Shown in pieces: positions 23,974-36,321 of a stretch of 64,000 nt of DNA; positions within the stretch are counted from its first letter, which is position 1; every line of letters starts with the position of its first letter. The notes under the pieces were generated by a model, which was not told the DNA's origin, searched no databases, and was given only the letters and a program-made list of their open reading frames with translations. Origin of the DNA: Sorghum bicolor (taxonomy: Eukaryota > Streptophyta > Magnoliopsida > Poales > Poaceae); contig NC_012875.2 in NCBI RefSeq assembly GCF_000003195.3, forward strand, positions 12,118,174 to 12,182,173, in the 5' to 3' direction. Both the position numbers and the translations under genes were made by a program.

Positions 23974-26955
23974 CATGTCAACTACTGAGTTCGATCAAGA
24001 GAACGTCATCCCTGTGACGGAGCCAATCTCAAGGATGAGCAGAAGCAATCTATTGCAAAAGCCATGGAGGATTACAAGCAGCAATGTTTGAAGTCCTTCA
24101 GCATCAACAGGAGCGGCGAAGTAATACAGAAAGAAGCACTGCCGGCCCCTCGGCAGGTTACTTTTGACGCCAATCCTGGTAAACTCCAAGACATGGTTGA
24201 TAATGCTATCAACTGTGCCATGATCAATCAAGCTGGTGTGCTGTCCAATACGGTTTCCAACACCGTGGCTAGAACTTTCAAAGAAGGACAATTGCCACCA
24301 AGTTATACGGGCCCTACCTATCATCAACCAGGATCGCCAGTGGTTACGCTCCATCGGCTGCCACGGTTGCTGCAGGCACAGAGGCTACTACGCCCCCAAG
24401 CACGCTAGGAGTCTCTAATGCGCAATCCACGCCGATGCCGTTCAATCCATCAACATCAGATGAGTCGATCAAGCTTACTACAGATCTATTGGCATCGACA
24501 ATGTCGGGATCTGTCCCTCCTAATTGGTGGGGTTATGGTATGCCCCCGGAATACTCGCTGAGGGCACCTGGCACATCTCAGACAGCTGACGTGAGAGGCA
24601 AGGCTCCTACGGCATCGGCACCTCCAAATATGCCGATGAACCAGAGTCCCCAGTATACTACAACTACTACTGTCAGGCCTTATACTGGGAATTCTCAAGC
24701 GCCAACATTTCAGATACCTAATGCATCGGCAGATTCAATGCCGACGCAACAGAGGTTTATGACTCAGCCAGGGTATGTCAATTCAATGATGATGCCCAAT
24801 TACCAGACATCGGCAGAGTCTATGCCGATGAATGCTAATAGTGGATGGTTTGGGCAGCAAGTCTTTCCACAAATGCCCCAACAGAATCATCAGGTTACAG
24901 GATTTCAACAAGGTCAGATCTACCCTAGATTCCAGAACCGAGGGGTGGTTAACCAGCCGATGAATCTCGGCCAGCAGTTTGGTGGTCAACATCCTGGTGG
25001 TCAGCAGATTGGCGGTCAGCAGGTTGGTGGCCAATTGGTCAACCCAATGTTCCATACAGATCGTGCACCACACAGACACGTGGAAGCTTACCAGCAGGTG
25101 CCGGATCCGCAACTGCCTCATCGGCAAGATGCCAATGCTTATTGGGCCGATAAGATTGCTGAGGTGATGAGAGACCAATTTGGGATAAAACCCAAAGTCA
25201 ACACTTATTCTTATCGGACACCATATCCTCCTGCTTATGATTTAATCCCACTTCCAAATCGGTACAAAGTGCCAGATTTTACTAAGTTTTCTGGGCAGGA
25301 TGACACGTCAACCATGGAGCATGTCAACAGGTTCATCATCCAGTGCGGAGAAGCTGCTAACAAGGACGAGTTAAGGGTTCGCTTATTCTCGTCATCATTA
25401 TCTGGATCGACTTTTACCTAGTTTATATCATTACCTCCCAACTCAGTGATTACTTGGGCTGATCTAGAGAAGCAATTCCACAAATACTTCTTTTCTGGTG
25501 TCCATGAGAAGAAGATCAACAATTTGGTCAAATTAAGGCAACACAATGATGAATTGGTTGAAAGTTTTGTGCAGAGAATACGGGAAGTCAAGAACAAATG
25601 CTATAGCCTGGTTCTGGATGATCGACAGCTAACCGATTTGGCTTTCCAGGGTTTATTGCCGCACATAAGGGACAAATATGCATCTCAGGAGTTTGAAACC
25701 TTAAGTCATTTGGTGCAGAGAATTTCTGATCAAGATATCAAGCCTTTCGAGCCCAAGAGAGCATGGAACAAAAAGGTGTCATTTGTGGATGAAGCGGCAA
25801 GCTCGGACTCTGATGAAGAACTAGTCATCGGCTTGGCAGAATGGGTGAAAAATAAAAAGCCGATGTCTTGTCCTTTTGGACATAAAGAGCCAGAGAAATT
25901 CGCGTTTGACATCACTAAGGCTGATAGGATATTTGACTTTCTACTTCAAGAGGGTCAAATCAAGTTGTCACCCAATCATGTGATCCCATCGGCTGAAGAA
26001 TTGAAAAGGATGAAATATTGCAAGTGGCACAATGCAACTTCTCATGGCACTAATGAATGCAAAGTCTTTAGACAACAGCTGCAATCAGCTATAGAGTCTG
26101 GAAGGATCAAATTCGACAGCTCTAAAGCTCCGAAGCCGATGAAGATTGATCAACATCCTTTTCCAACAAACATGCTGGATGCCAAGGGAAAGGCCAAGGT
26201 CTTAACATCGGAAGCAGCTGAAAGGAGTGCATCGTTGGATCCTCAGAAAAGGCTTGATCTAGGAAGGGGCTAATTCAGGAAGGTCTCCCCGATCTGGTAT
26301 TGTGATAACTCACAGAAGGCCACGGGAGACTTGGCAGCAACGTGAGGATCGGTATCGGCACCAGCAAGAGTACTATCGTCGAGAAGAAGAAAGACGCCGA
26401 CAGGAGTAGAATCAGCATAGGGATCACTAGAATTGCCCGTTCTTCATCCATTGCTGGGAGGAGAATATCAAGCCTCCCACTGTCAGAAATTGTCCTGAGT
26501 GCAACGGTTATGATCGGTATGACAGATCCGATCGGCGCTATCACGATGATGATCGGCGATTTAATGGGCCGATTAGGGGAAGAGCGTCCGTTCACGATCA
26601 GATGGGGGGCAGGCTCAGTGTGCACGACAGGCTTGGCAATCGTGTTCAATATTTTCCCAAGAACAAGGAAGAACTCGAAGAGATGGCTAATGCGCGGATT
26701 CCCGATGAGTTCATTTTCTACAGAGACGCCAATACTTATCGGATGGAGTCAAGGGAGAGTCGTCACCCATCGGTGAGGCAGCAGCAACTACCTCCATGGT
26801 GTCCAGAGGGGTTGACCAGGACACAGAAGAGAAGACTGCAGCGCGAGAGGCGAGAGGAATTAAGCAAGGGTGAGAACTCTGGTCAATCTGGGGATCAGCA
26901 ATCAGATCCTAAGGGGAAAAGGCCATCAGCAGACGTCAACATGGTGTTTATGTAG
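23974..26955 (+). pseudogene. Fam-3 gag (Retrotrans_gag), broken
   Basis: The first ATG (23974) leads into a frame that shifts near 24030 and again near 24335. It then stays open from 24420 to a TAG at 25419-25421 and resumes to 26273, with a further shift before 26602-26955. The middle is a Gln/Gly/Pro/Met-rich linker. The Retrotrans_gag core follows (TWADLEKQFHKYFF, then VESFVQRIREVKNKC). A Cys/His-rich part lies near 26010-26500 and a basic tail near 26800-26930. The downstream ORF begins with residues that normally bridge gag and protease. Such gag could have packaged RNA before the frameshifts; in this copy it is not translatable as one protein. Confidence 0.82.
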
Positions 26956-26958
26956 CCG

Positions 26959-28205
26959 ATGGAATTCCTGGCACCGTCTAGTGATGATGAGCTGGAGTTT
27001 TCCGACCAAATAGCTCAGTTAGCTCTGGATGAAATCAAGAATTATTTAGTGAATCCTCCAGTTCTAATTCCACCTCAGCAAGGGAAGCCCTTCAGATTGT
27101 ATTTGTCTACCGATGGGATGGTCATCGGTTCAGCTTTAATTCAAGAGTTTGAAGGGAAAGAGCGTGTGATTTATTACTTAAGTAGGAGGTTGATTGATGC
27201 CGAGACCAGGTATTCGGCTATTTAGAAATTATGCTTGTGCTTGTATTTCTCTTGTATCAAGTTAAGGCACTATTTGCTATCGGCCGAATGCACTGTTATT
27301 TGCAAAGATGATGTCGTCCGATACATGCTATCTATGCCGATCATGAGTGGTAGGATCGGTGAGTGGATTTTGGCACTGTCAGAATTCGATCTACGTTACG
27401 AATCGGCTAAAGCGGTTAAGGGACAGATTATGGCTGATTTTGTGAACCAATATTGTGGTACAGTAGAGACTTTGGAGATTGTACCTTGGACGCTCTTCTT
27501 TGATGGATCCACATGTGACCGGGGGGGCAGGAATCGACATGGTATTAAATTCCCCTCGGGGAAGGAAGTATGAGTTTTCCTTGCCGATTGTTGCCACGTC
27601 CACAAATAATCAAGCAGAGTATCAAGCTTTGATAAAGGGTTTGGAATTGCTGATGGAAGTTCATGCTGATGTTGTTGAGATCTTCGGGGATTCTATGCTA
27701 GTTATAAATCAATTGACTGGAAGCTATGAATGCCGAAGTGAAGTCTTGATAACTTATTATGAAAGGAGTATGCAATTGTTGAAGGAATTCAAGGATTTCT
27801 GGTTAGAGCATGTTCCTCGTTTGCATAATGAAGAGGCCAATCGGTTGGCTCAGCATGGCTCAGGGTATCAGCCCATGATTAATACGATTTCGGTAATCGG
27901 TGCCGATGATTGGAGGAAAGAGATCATTGACTATTTGAAGGATCCGTCTAAGAAAGTTGAGCGACGTGTTCGGTTTCAAGCTACCAAGTATGTGCTCCTT
28001 GAAGATGAGTTGTATTACCGAACTATTGATGGGATTCTTCTCAAGTTCTTAAGTGATGATGAGGCCAAGAATTTGATGGGAGAGATCCATGAAGGAGTGT
28101 GCGGAGCACATCAATCGGCATTCAAGATGAAGTGGATGATCAGAAGAAATGGGTATTATTGGCCGACTATACAAGCTATCGGGAGAATCTTGTTCCTGAG
28201 AGAGA
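26959..28205 (+). pseudogene. Fam-3 pol remnant: RT tail, RNase H, aRNase H, integrase zinc finger
   Basis: The gag-protease linker (FSDQIAQLALD) runs directly into the end of the RT/RNase H region (LVNPPVLIPP, then IYYLSRRLIDAETRYSA). The protease and the catalytic RT core are therefore deleted at about 27030. RNase H continues to about 27450 with a TAG at 27223-27225. The archaeal-type RNase H follows (LFFDGS, NNQAEYQALI, FGDSMLVINQ, HNEEANRLAQ), with a frameshift in a seven-G run near 27525. The integrase zinc-binding start is present (IHEGVCGAHQSAFKMKW, YYWPTIQA), and the catalytic core is missing from about 28180. Such an element needs enzymes from a relative. Confidence 0.85.
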
Positions 28206-28270
28206 AATACAGTAAGTTATTTCATGATTAAGTGTTGACGAGTAATACTGATGGAGATTGGATGGCTTAC

Positions 28271-30770
28271 TTGTTTCAAAGCAATCTCTCGCCTCTGACT
28301 GAAAGATGCCGATGGGACTACAGGCTGATCGGCTGGGGTTGCCGATGGGACTATGTCAGCTGAAAGAATAATAGAAATAATTGTAAGACAGAAGAAATGA
28401 ATTCATCGGCAACGATTTCATAGGAAGTTTGTTACCTTGAGGAGGTGTGGTGCTTGTTTGGATCGAAGAAACTACCGATGATATGATTGATCCTGCTGGG
28501 TCGGTAGTCTGCTCGCCCATATCAGCCGATATGTCTTCTGGCTGAGGTACTTCTAGCTGGGGTTCTTCTGGTCGTGATTCTTCCACTTGAGGTGCTCCTT
28601 GCGGCTGAGAGGGAGATGGTACTTGCTGTGTCTGTGTTTCTAGAGAAGAGGGAGAAGATTCTACCTGAATTGGAGATATCGGAGGAGGAGGAGGTGTTGC
28701 TACTCTTTGGCGCTTTGCTTGTGCCTTGGTACTCTTGGCACCCTTTCTCTTCGGTTGACTAGACTGGGGGGCATCGGCAATTTTGCCTCTGATCCTTGCC
28801 GATGCGCCGGTGTGCTGATGCAAAAAAGGAAATTTGTGAGTACAAGTATAATAGATGTAAGAGAGAGATCGGTATGAAAGAGTTTGAAAATGCACCTTGA
28901 ACGCCTGTGCCAAAGTAGAGGCAGCTACTGATGGAGATATCTGAGTCCTCTTGGTAGTGACCTTCTTGAGGCGTACGCCTCGATGCATGATGGCAGCCAA
29001 AGTGGGAGCGTTGTTGCCAATTGAAGAGATCGGACCTGATGGAGAAAGGTCAATCGGCTTGCCACTCCTGCTGACCGACGGAGGAGTGTCGTCAACCTGC
29101 AATGTAACACAGAAAGTCAGTTACCGATGAAAATGAGAATGAAAGGATTAGAACATCGGTTTGGAAATACTTACAGTATCATCGGGGACCTTGTATTGGG
29201 GATCAATCATGCCACGGTATGTAAGGGCCGATCTGCAGAACAAGTGCTCCTTCCATTCTTCCCAGCACTGCTTGTACGCCTGAGTAATGAAGAGGGCTGG
29301 AACCAACTCTGAGAGGTCTGCATCTTTATCGGCATTCGGTGGCAGCTGGGCTATTCGGATCCACTCGAGAAGGTTAGTGATAACTTCCCGGGGTTTTATC
29401 ACATCGGCATAACTGAGTGCAATCGGCAGCTGGCCGAAAGCTAGTTGACGGGCTAGTGCCGATGGGTTGTAAAACTCATAGGTTTTGTTGGAGGTTTTCC
29501 CACCACCAAAGAAGTTCACTTGTATAGCTCTGGGAGTAATTAGTGCCGTCATTACATCATGGTACTTGTTGAGAGCATCATTGAAGGGATGGAAAACCAA
29601 GGGAAACATGGTGTCTGGATCTTCATAGGGCATCCATACTCGCTGTTCTCTTGTCAAGCCTTCATACAGGGTTTGGAAGAATCGGCTGACCTGGTCTGCA
29701 TTGCCTCCTGTACCGGGTAGTACTATGGCAGCCTCACCAAAGTTTAGAGGAGGGCGAGTCGCCGATTCTTCTTCATCCAGTTCATAGTCCTCGGCTATAT
29801 CCCTGGGGAAGCGCTGTGCGAAGAGGTCAAACTCAAGACGCTTGTGCATGTGGAGGCTGAGCCACATGTTGATAAACCACCAGGGACCCCCCAAGTTGCC
29901 GATGGAATGGCCGAGTAGGAGTTTCTTGGCTACCTGGTGAAGGAGGTGGTAAGCCGCGCCAAGCAGGTATCGGCCGAGGGGAAATCGGCCACCATTGGCT
30001 AGTCTTTCTGCTGCTGCTAGGTAGACTGAAGTTGGTCCTGCCGATCGACCGCAAAATACGAATTTGTCTAGCCACATGTTCAGGAAGCTGGTCTGCTCCT
30101 TTATGTTAACAGGGCCTGCTCGTTTGTATTTTTGGATGTGTCCTGACCAACCACCGATAGAGCGGGTTTCTACCTTAGCACTGGGTTTGGTATCAAAGAA
30201 GTGGGTGCTATCGGCAAAAGATACATCTAGGCCGGTGAGCATGACCATATCGGCAAGTGTAGGGGAAGCAGGGTCGTGGCCAAAGACAAAGGCATTGAGC
30301 GTGTCTGACCAAAAATACGATGCAGCTATCAACAATGACTCGTTCCTATACATATCGGCAATGGACAACCTGATGCATTGGTCCAGTTTTCTCTCGCCCC
30401 ACTGGATTTTGTTTGAGTGACTAACTCTCAGGAACCAATCCTTCCATCCCACGGTAGGACTGGGCCAGGAACGGAAGGTGTCCTTCCATAGATCCAGAGA
30501 AAAGTTCTCGGCTCTAAAGGGGATCCTGTTTGTTTCTGCGTTAATAAAATCGGTTAGATCTGGATTCCCTAAGGGGCCAAGACATTGGAGGTGTGGCTGA
30601 TCGGTAGGGATGACAATTTTATTGGACAAATCCTAATGGTTTGAAGGTAAAAGAAGAACAAAAAAGGGGGAGATGTTCAGTAAAATAAATTGCGGATGAA
30701 CAGGGATGTAGTGAAAGCACAAGAGGTGGAATGAGGAACTAACCTCAGGGACGGTGAAGTTGATGGCCAT
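28271..30770 (-). CDS. Plant mobile domain (PMD-like) protein, antisense gene of Fam-3, open
   Basis: On the strand opposite to gag-pol lies a spliced gene whose inferred exons all have GT-AG borders and matching phases: 30744-30770 (ATG), 29175-30632, 28896-29096, 28436-28814 and 28271-28359. Together they give about 718 codons without a stop. A further exon probably begins after the acceptor near 28206 and runs into the deleted integrase region, so the native C terminus may be lost. Exon 2 holds the mobile domain (DKFVFCGRSAGPTSVYL, GPWWFINMWL, ARQLAFGQLPI). Exon 4 is basic, then Pro/Ser/Gln/Glu-rich. The family is found in plant hosts and in transposons; its role in a retroelement is unknown. 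The broken copy at 12711-15026 has the same exon layout. I infer a passenger or regulatory gene with its own promoter. Confidence 0.8.
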
Positions 30771-30920
30771 CTCTTCTCGAAGAGGACGATCGAAGGCTTC
30801 GGAGTTGGTGAAGAAGAGGCTTCGTTGGAGATCTTGGAGCTCTCGAACAGCGCCGCCGCCGAGAAAGTGGAGTTGGAGCTGTAGAATGATGTGATGGGGA
30901 AGGAGTACCCAAGAAGGAAC

Positions 30921-30928
30921 TATTTATA
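30921..30928 (-). promoter_or_regulatory. TATA box of the antisense PMD gene
   Basis: TATAAATA on the minus strand lies about 150 bp before the ATG at 30770. It matches the spacing of the other Fam-3 copy (12549-12556 before 12711). Confidence 0.7.
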
Positions 30929-31407
30929 GGATAAAACGGGCAAGGGCAAATCTGACTTATCTCTTCGCCGTATCCGTGAAATCCGAGGGTACTCAGGTAG
31001 ATATGGTAACTGTTCGCACGGTAATCAAGGGATTGCACAGGTGATTTGACAGGAAGCGGTCATTATCCAGAGATATTTCACTGTGCGGGATCTCCCGGTC
31101 GGTCCATCGGTAGCGCCTTGTAACGGTAATATTGCCGATGGGCGAATAAAGTGGAGATAGCTGTTTGGGAGGATAAGATACGTTACTGAATTGGACGTCC
31201 TGGTCAGTCTATCGACAAGTCTCTGTAACGGTAATGTTGCCGATGGGTGAATAGAATGGAAATGTCCGTTTGGAAGGTTGAGGGATATACGGAGGAATCA
31301 AACCAGGGTTGTTCAGATTAAGGCTGTCGGTTACCAGATTGAGAGAATTAATTACGGAAAGGCATCATTACTGTAGAAAATTTCGGAGCATTAATGATTT
31401 CATACTC

Positions 31408-31424
31408 CAAAACTGGAGGGCATG
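31408..31424 (+). other. Fam-3 polypurine tract
   Basis: CCAAAACTGGAGGGCAT ends next to the 3' LTR start at 31425. Confidence 0.7.
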
Positions 31425-32140
31425 TGTTGACACCGTTTTTGGGCACGTGTCTAGGATCGGTAGAGTATAGATCGGTAGGGTAGGGCAAAGGTAGCTGGTC
31501 TGCAGGAGAGTTGCCGATGAGGATGGTTGCCGATGAGGAGACGGCTGGATGTAGCTAAATCCATGGATGGTGATGTGTCTGTGCCGATGGCAAGCATTAA
31601 CCTCTGCCAGTGATTGCGCTGAGGAATCTGCCGATGACGCGGGGGAAAGACTCGAAGATTGCCGATTGGTCCATGGTGGCGTCCCAGCCTGTCACGGCGG
31701 GATAGTTTTATGTTTCCCTTAGTCATTTAAATCATTTTGTACACAGATTCTATTTAATTTGGAATTTGAATTCTAGTCGTGTCTGGTTGTAGCTCTTTTG
31801 AGTAGGGTATAAATATAGACCCTAGGGCTTTGTAACATCCATCTATCAATCAATCAAACACACGTTTTTACTCATATTCCAGCATCTAGTTTTTCGACGA
31901 CTTCGTCATACTTTTCCTTTTTACTATGAGTTCTTAGGAATTCGTCGACTTAAGCTCGGCGTATTCTCGAGTTCCGCATGAATACCTCTTGGCCGTGACA
32001 TCCGAGTGCATCGCTGTTGTCGGGACCAAAGTATTCGAGTTATCACCTTTGCCGATAGTAAGGTCAAATCAGCTGGCTCGCCTTAACGTTTGAATCGTGT
32101 ATTAGCCCTTTGTGTTTGCAAATCAGTTTTTGCATCAACA
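31425..32140 (+). repeat. Fam-3 3' LTR
   Basis: It is 716 bp long, the same length as the 5' LTR. It ends TTTGCATCAACA and is followed by the duplication GGGCT. Confidence 0.94.
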
Positions 32141-32145
32141 GGGCT

Positions 32146-34443
32146 CGAGAAGTACGTCGACAGATCGTTGGAGACGGGGAGCCTGAACAGCCCGTCAGCC
32201 ATTTCGCTCGAGCCGGTCAGAACGTCGTGGCGGCAACAAGGCTGCTACACAATATGCCCGAACCGTCAAACTCCCAAGCACGACGCATTCAAGACAAGGT
32301 GCAGACTCTGCTCTAGGTGGCGGCAGTTCAGCAGGCCGAGAGCTCGGCCTCTCGACGTCGAGGAGCAGCCACGGAGAAGCGTGAGGAGCCGGCCCAGAAC
32401 GAAAAGGAGGTGTCGGTCCATCAACAGCCGCCCCCTCGAGGGAAGAAGACATCGATCGTCCTCAACCACCCCGTCGACAATCAACGACGACACGACGCAC
32501 GACGCGACATCGACAAAAATCGTTGCCGTCAATATGGGGACGCAGAAGAGCGCGGTTACAGCGCCCACCGTGGTGGGCGATATGACAGCGATGAGGACCG
32601 GATGGCCCCTGAACCGCCGGGGCCTCGAGTGTTCAGCAGAGCAATCCGCAGCACGCCGCTGCCCAGCCCGTTTCGACCCCTGACTAGCATTGCTAGATAC
32701 AACGGGGAAACCAAGCCAGAACTATGGTTGGCGGATTTTCGGCTAGCCTGTCAGTTGGGTGGCGCTCAAGGAGACGATCGAGCCATCATCCGGCAGTTGC
32801 CGCTTTTTCTCTCCGACACTGCCTGTAGGTGGCTCGAGGTGCTCCCGGCCAATCAGATCCACGATTGGGTTGATTTGGTCAGAGTATTCGAGGGTAACTT
32901 CAAGGGGACCTATATACAGCCCGGCAACTCGTGGGACCTCAGCAAGTGCAAGCAGAAGCAAGGAGAAACTCTCCGAGAGTATGCTCGACGCTTCTCAAAG
33001 CAACGCACCGAGCTGCCGCACATCCCAGACCACGACGTCATCCTGGCCTTTGTCTCAGGCACCACCAGTCGAGATTTGGTGCGGAAGTTAGGCCGGAATC
33101 GTCCTCAGACCATCGACGAGCTGATGGACGTAGTGGCAAACTACGCTGCAGGGGAAGAAGCGGTCGGTGCCTTCTTCAGCTGCGAAGGAGGGAAAGGCAA
33201 GTCGCCCGCCGATGACGATGAAGGCCCCGGACGAGGACCCAAGAAGAACAGAAAGAAGAAGAAAGCATGGCCGTTCCAGCGGGAAGCCCTCGACGACGAT
33301 CTCGTCGCCGCCATGGAGCGCAAAAGGCCTCGAGGACCCCCAAAGGGGGCTATCTTCGACAAAATGCTAAAGGAGCCCTGCCCTTACCATAAGGGAGGGG
33401 CAAATCACAAGCTCGAGGACTGTCGTATGCTGAAGAAGCACTTCGATGGCCTGGAATTCAAGAAGGATGACCAGAAGAAAGAGAAGAACGGCGACAAGGG
33501 GGATGATAAAGACGACGAAGGTTTCCCAGCCGTACACGACTGCTACATGTTCTACGGTGGATCCTCGACGCAGCTAACCACGAGGCAACGCAAGAGGGAG
33601 CGCCGTGAGGTCTTTGCGGCAAGGATGGCAGTACCACAGTACCTCAACTGGTCAAGCACCGCCATCACCTTCGATCGAGACGACCACCCCGACAAGGTAG
33701 TCGCCCCCGGCGTCTACCCCCTCGTCGTCGACCCCATCATCGTCAATGCTAGACTCTCGAAGGTGCTGATGGATGGCGGCATCTGCCTGAACATCATCTG
33801 CCTCGAGACCCTCAACCTTCTCGGCATCAACAGGGCACAGCTCCAGCAGAGCGCGGGCGGCTTCCATGGTGTTGTGCCTGGGAAGAAGGCGTTGCCGGTA
33901 GGTCGAATCGACCCGGCGGTCTGTTTAGGCACGGCGGCCAATTTCAGAAAGGAAGTACTCACCTTTGAGGTGGTAGGATTCTGTGGCACGTACCACGCCA
34001 TCATCGGGCGCCCGGGCTATGCCAAGTTTATGGCTATCCCCAACTACACCTATCTGAAGCTGAAGAAGCCCGGACCCAAGGGGGTCATCACCATCAGCTC
34101 CTCCGACGAGCACGCGTACGAGTGCGATGTCGAGTGCGTCGAGTATGGGGAAGCTGTCGAGAGCTCCATCAAGCTCGCCTCAAAGCTCGAAGCTCTGGCC
34201 ACAGAGGCTCCAGAGCCTAAACGCCACGCGGGCAGCTTTGAACCGGCAGAAGGAACAAAGAAGATCCCGCTCGACCCCAGCAACTCCGACGGCAAGGTGC
34301 TGACGATCGGCGCCGACCTCGACCCCAAATAGGAAGCCGTGCTCGTCGACTTTCTCCGTGCAAATGCCGACATGTTTGCATGGAGTCCCTCGGACATGCC
34401 AGGCATACCGAGGGAAGTCGCCGAGCACTCCTTGGAAATTTGA
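32146..34443 (+). pseudogene. Fam-2 gag (C-terminal part) and protease
   Basis: The frame resumes after the nested insertion. It meets a TAG at 32314-32316 and is then open from 32317 to the TAG at 34330-34332, with a TGA at 34441-34443. The Retrotrans_gag domain covers about 32700-33080 (WLADFRLACQLGG, WDLSKCKQKQGETLREYARRF). A Cys/His motif (CPYHKGGANHKLEDC) lies near 33380-33425. The protease region is at about 33690-34080 with LMDGGICLNI in the active-site position and AIIGRPGYAKFM near its end; the usual small residue after DGG is replaced by Ile, so activity is doubtful. Lysine-rich linkers separate the domains. Confidence 0.88.
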
Positions 34444-35499
34444 GCCGGTTCCAAGCCAGTGAGACAACGGTTGCGTCGCTTCGACGAGGAGAAACGCAAG
34501 CTCATTGGTGAGGAGATCCACAAGCTTTTGACGGCCAGATTCATCAAGGAGGTTCACCATCCCGACTGGTTAGCAAACCCTGTACTAGTTAAGAAAAAGA
34601 ATGGGAAAATGAGGATGTGTGTCGATTATACAAGTTTAAATAAAGCATGTCCGAAAGTTCCTTTTCCATTGCCACGTATCGATCAAATTGTTGATTCTAC
34701 TGCGGGATGTGAAACCCTTTCTTTCCTTGATGCATACTCTGGTTACCATCAAATAAAAATGAAAGAGTCCGACCAGCTCACGACATCTTTCATCACGCCT
34801 TTTGGGATGTACTATTATGTAACCATGCCATCCGGGCTTCGAAACATGGGAGCAACATACCAGCGATGCATGCTCCACGTGTTCGGTAAACATATAGGAT
34901 CGACGGTCGAGGCATATGTCGACGACATCATCGTCAAGTCGAAGAAACGAGGAGACCTGATTCAGGACCTCGAGATCACTTTCAGTTGCTTACGCGCCAA
35001 CAAGATCAAGTTGAACCCTGAGAAGTGCGTCTTTGGTGTACCTCGAGGCATGCTCCTGGGTTACATAGTTTCCCAACGCGGCATCGAGGCCAACCCCAAG
35101 AAAGCCTCGGCCATTAGGAGAATGGGGCCGATCAGAGACGTCAAGGGAGTGCAAAAGGTCATGGGATGCTTGGCGGCGCTGAGTCATTTTATCTCGAGGT
35201 TGGGAGAAAAAGCATTACCACTGTATCGACTCTTGAAAAAAGCCGAGCGTTTCTCTTGGACCCCCGAAGCTGAAGAAGCCCTCGATAACCTGAAGAAAAT
35301 GCTGACCTCTGCCCCGATCCTGGTCCCACCCCAGCCCGCAGAACCTCTGCTTCTGTACGTCGCTTCGACGACCCAAGTGGTCAGTGCGGCAGTGGTGGTC
35401 GAAAGGCAGGAGGAAGGACATGCGCTGCCGGTCCAGAGGCCGGTCTACTTCGTCAGCGAGGTACTCTCAGAGACCACGGCACGATAACCACAAATCTAG
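34444..35499 (+). pseudogene. Fam-2 reverse transcriptase and RNase H
   Basis: RT would copy element RNA into DNA inside the particle. The open stretch to 35487 shows the family motifs in order: VLVKKKNGKMRMCVDY, FLDAYSGYHQIKM, TPFGMYYYVTMP and the catalytic YVDDIIVKS near 34915-34940, then the connection and the start of RNase H (LPLYRLLKKAERFSW, LLLYVASTTQVVSAAVV). Stops occur at 35485-35487 and 35497-35499, inside RNase H. The RT core 34575-34860 is markedly more AT-rich in its codons than the gag and integrase parts. It is not functional as it stands. Confidence 0.9.
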
Positions 35500-36321
35500 A
35501 AACTAGTCTACGCGGTGATCCTCGCCCGACGCAAGCTGCAGCACTACTTCCTCGGCCACCCTATCATTGTGGTCTCATCCTTCCCCTTGGGCGAAATCAT
35601 CCAAAGTCGGGAGGCCACGGGAAGAATCGCCAAATGGTCGGTCGAGCTCATGAGTGAGACCCTCACTTATGCTCCCCGCAAGGCAATCAAGTCTCAGGCT
35701 CTGGCGGATTTCATCGCAGAATGGACGGACTCCCAGCTCCCCCCGGCTCAAGTTCAAGCAGAACTATGGACGATGTATTTCGACGGGTCTCTCATGAAGA
35801 CGGGAGCTGGGGCGGGCCTGCTATTCATCTCGCCCCTGGGCGTTCATATGAGGTATGTCATCAGAATACATTTTGTTGCATCCAACAACGTCGTGCAGTA
35901 CGAGGCCCTTGTCAATGGGCTGAATATCGCCGTCGAGTTACGAGTTCGGCGCCTCAACGTTTGAGGCGACTCTCAACTCATCGTCGACCAAGTGATGAAA
36001 GCCTCCAACTGCCACAACCCAAAAATGGAGGCATATTGCAAGGAGGTACGTCGGCTCGAGGATAAGTTCCATAGCCTCGAGCTCGTCCACATCGCCCGAT
36101 GCTACAACGAGGCAGCCGACGAACTCGCTAAGATCGCGTCAACTCGAGGCACGGTCCCACCCGACGCATTCTCGAGGGATCTGCACGAGCCATCCATCGA
36201 TTTAGGCTCGGGGGCTGACGTCGAAACCATCGCCTTTCCACAAACCGATGCCATCGAGGCACTGCTAGCGGTAGCAGAAGTAATGGAGGCAGAACAGCGA
36301 CCCGGTCGACCATTCGACTAG
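35500..36321 (+). pseudogene. Fam-2 RNase H end and archaeal-type RNase H
   Basis: The frame continues after the stops with the end of RNase H (KLQHYFLGHPIIVVSS). It then shows the additional RNase H found in Tat-lineage elements: MYFDGS near 35780, VQYEALVNGL, GDSQLIVDQV near 35970 and YNEAADELAKIA near 36105. A TGA at 35962-35964 lies just before the GDS motif, and a TAG at 36319-36321 ends the stretch. A second RNase H is thought to help remove the tRNA primer or RNA strand; that role is inference. Confidence 0.87.

Larger units (their letters stand above)
23212..32140 (+). mobile_element. Complete Fam-3 element nested in Fam-2 gag
   Basis: Two LTRs of exactly 716 bp bound 8.9 kb. The element is flanked by the perfect duplication GGGCT (23207-23211 and 32141-32145). 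Inside are gag, remnants of pol with large deletions, and a spliced PMD gene on the opposite strand. It is younger than its host element because it interrupts Fam-2 gag. By hand count the LTRs differ at about 30 of 716 sites, mostly transitions. Without protease and most of RT it is non-autonomous. Confidence 0.95.

Noticed and set aside
28231..28260. A native C-terminal end of Fam-3 pol
   Set aside because: The stop lies right after the deletion of the integrase core, so the last residues are out-of-place sequence and not a true C terminus.
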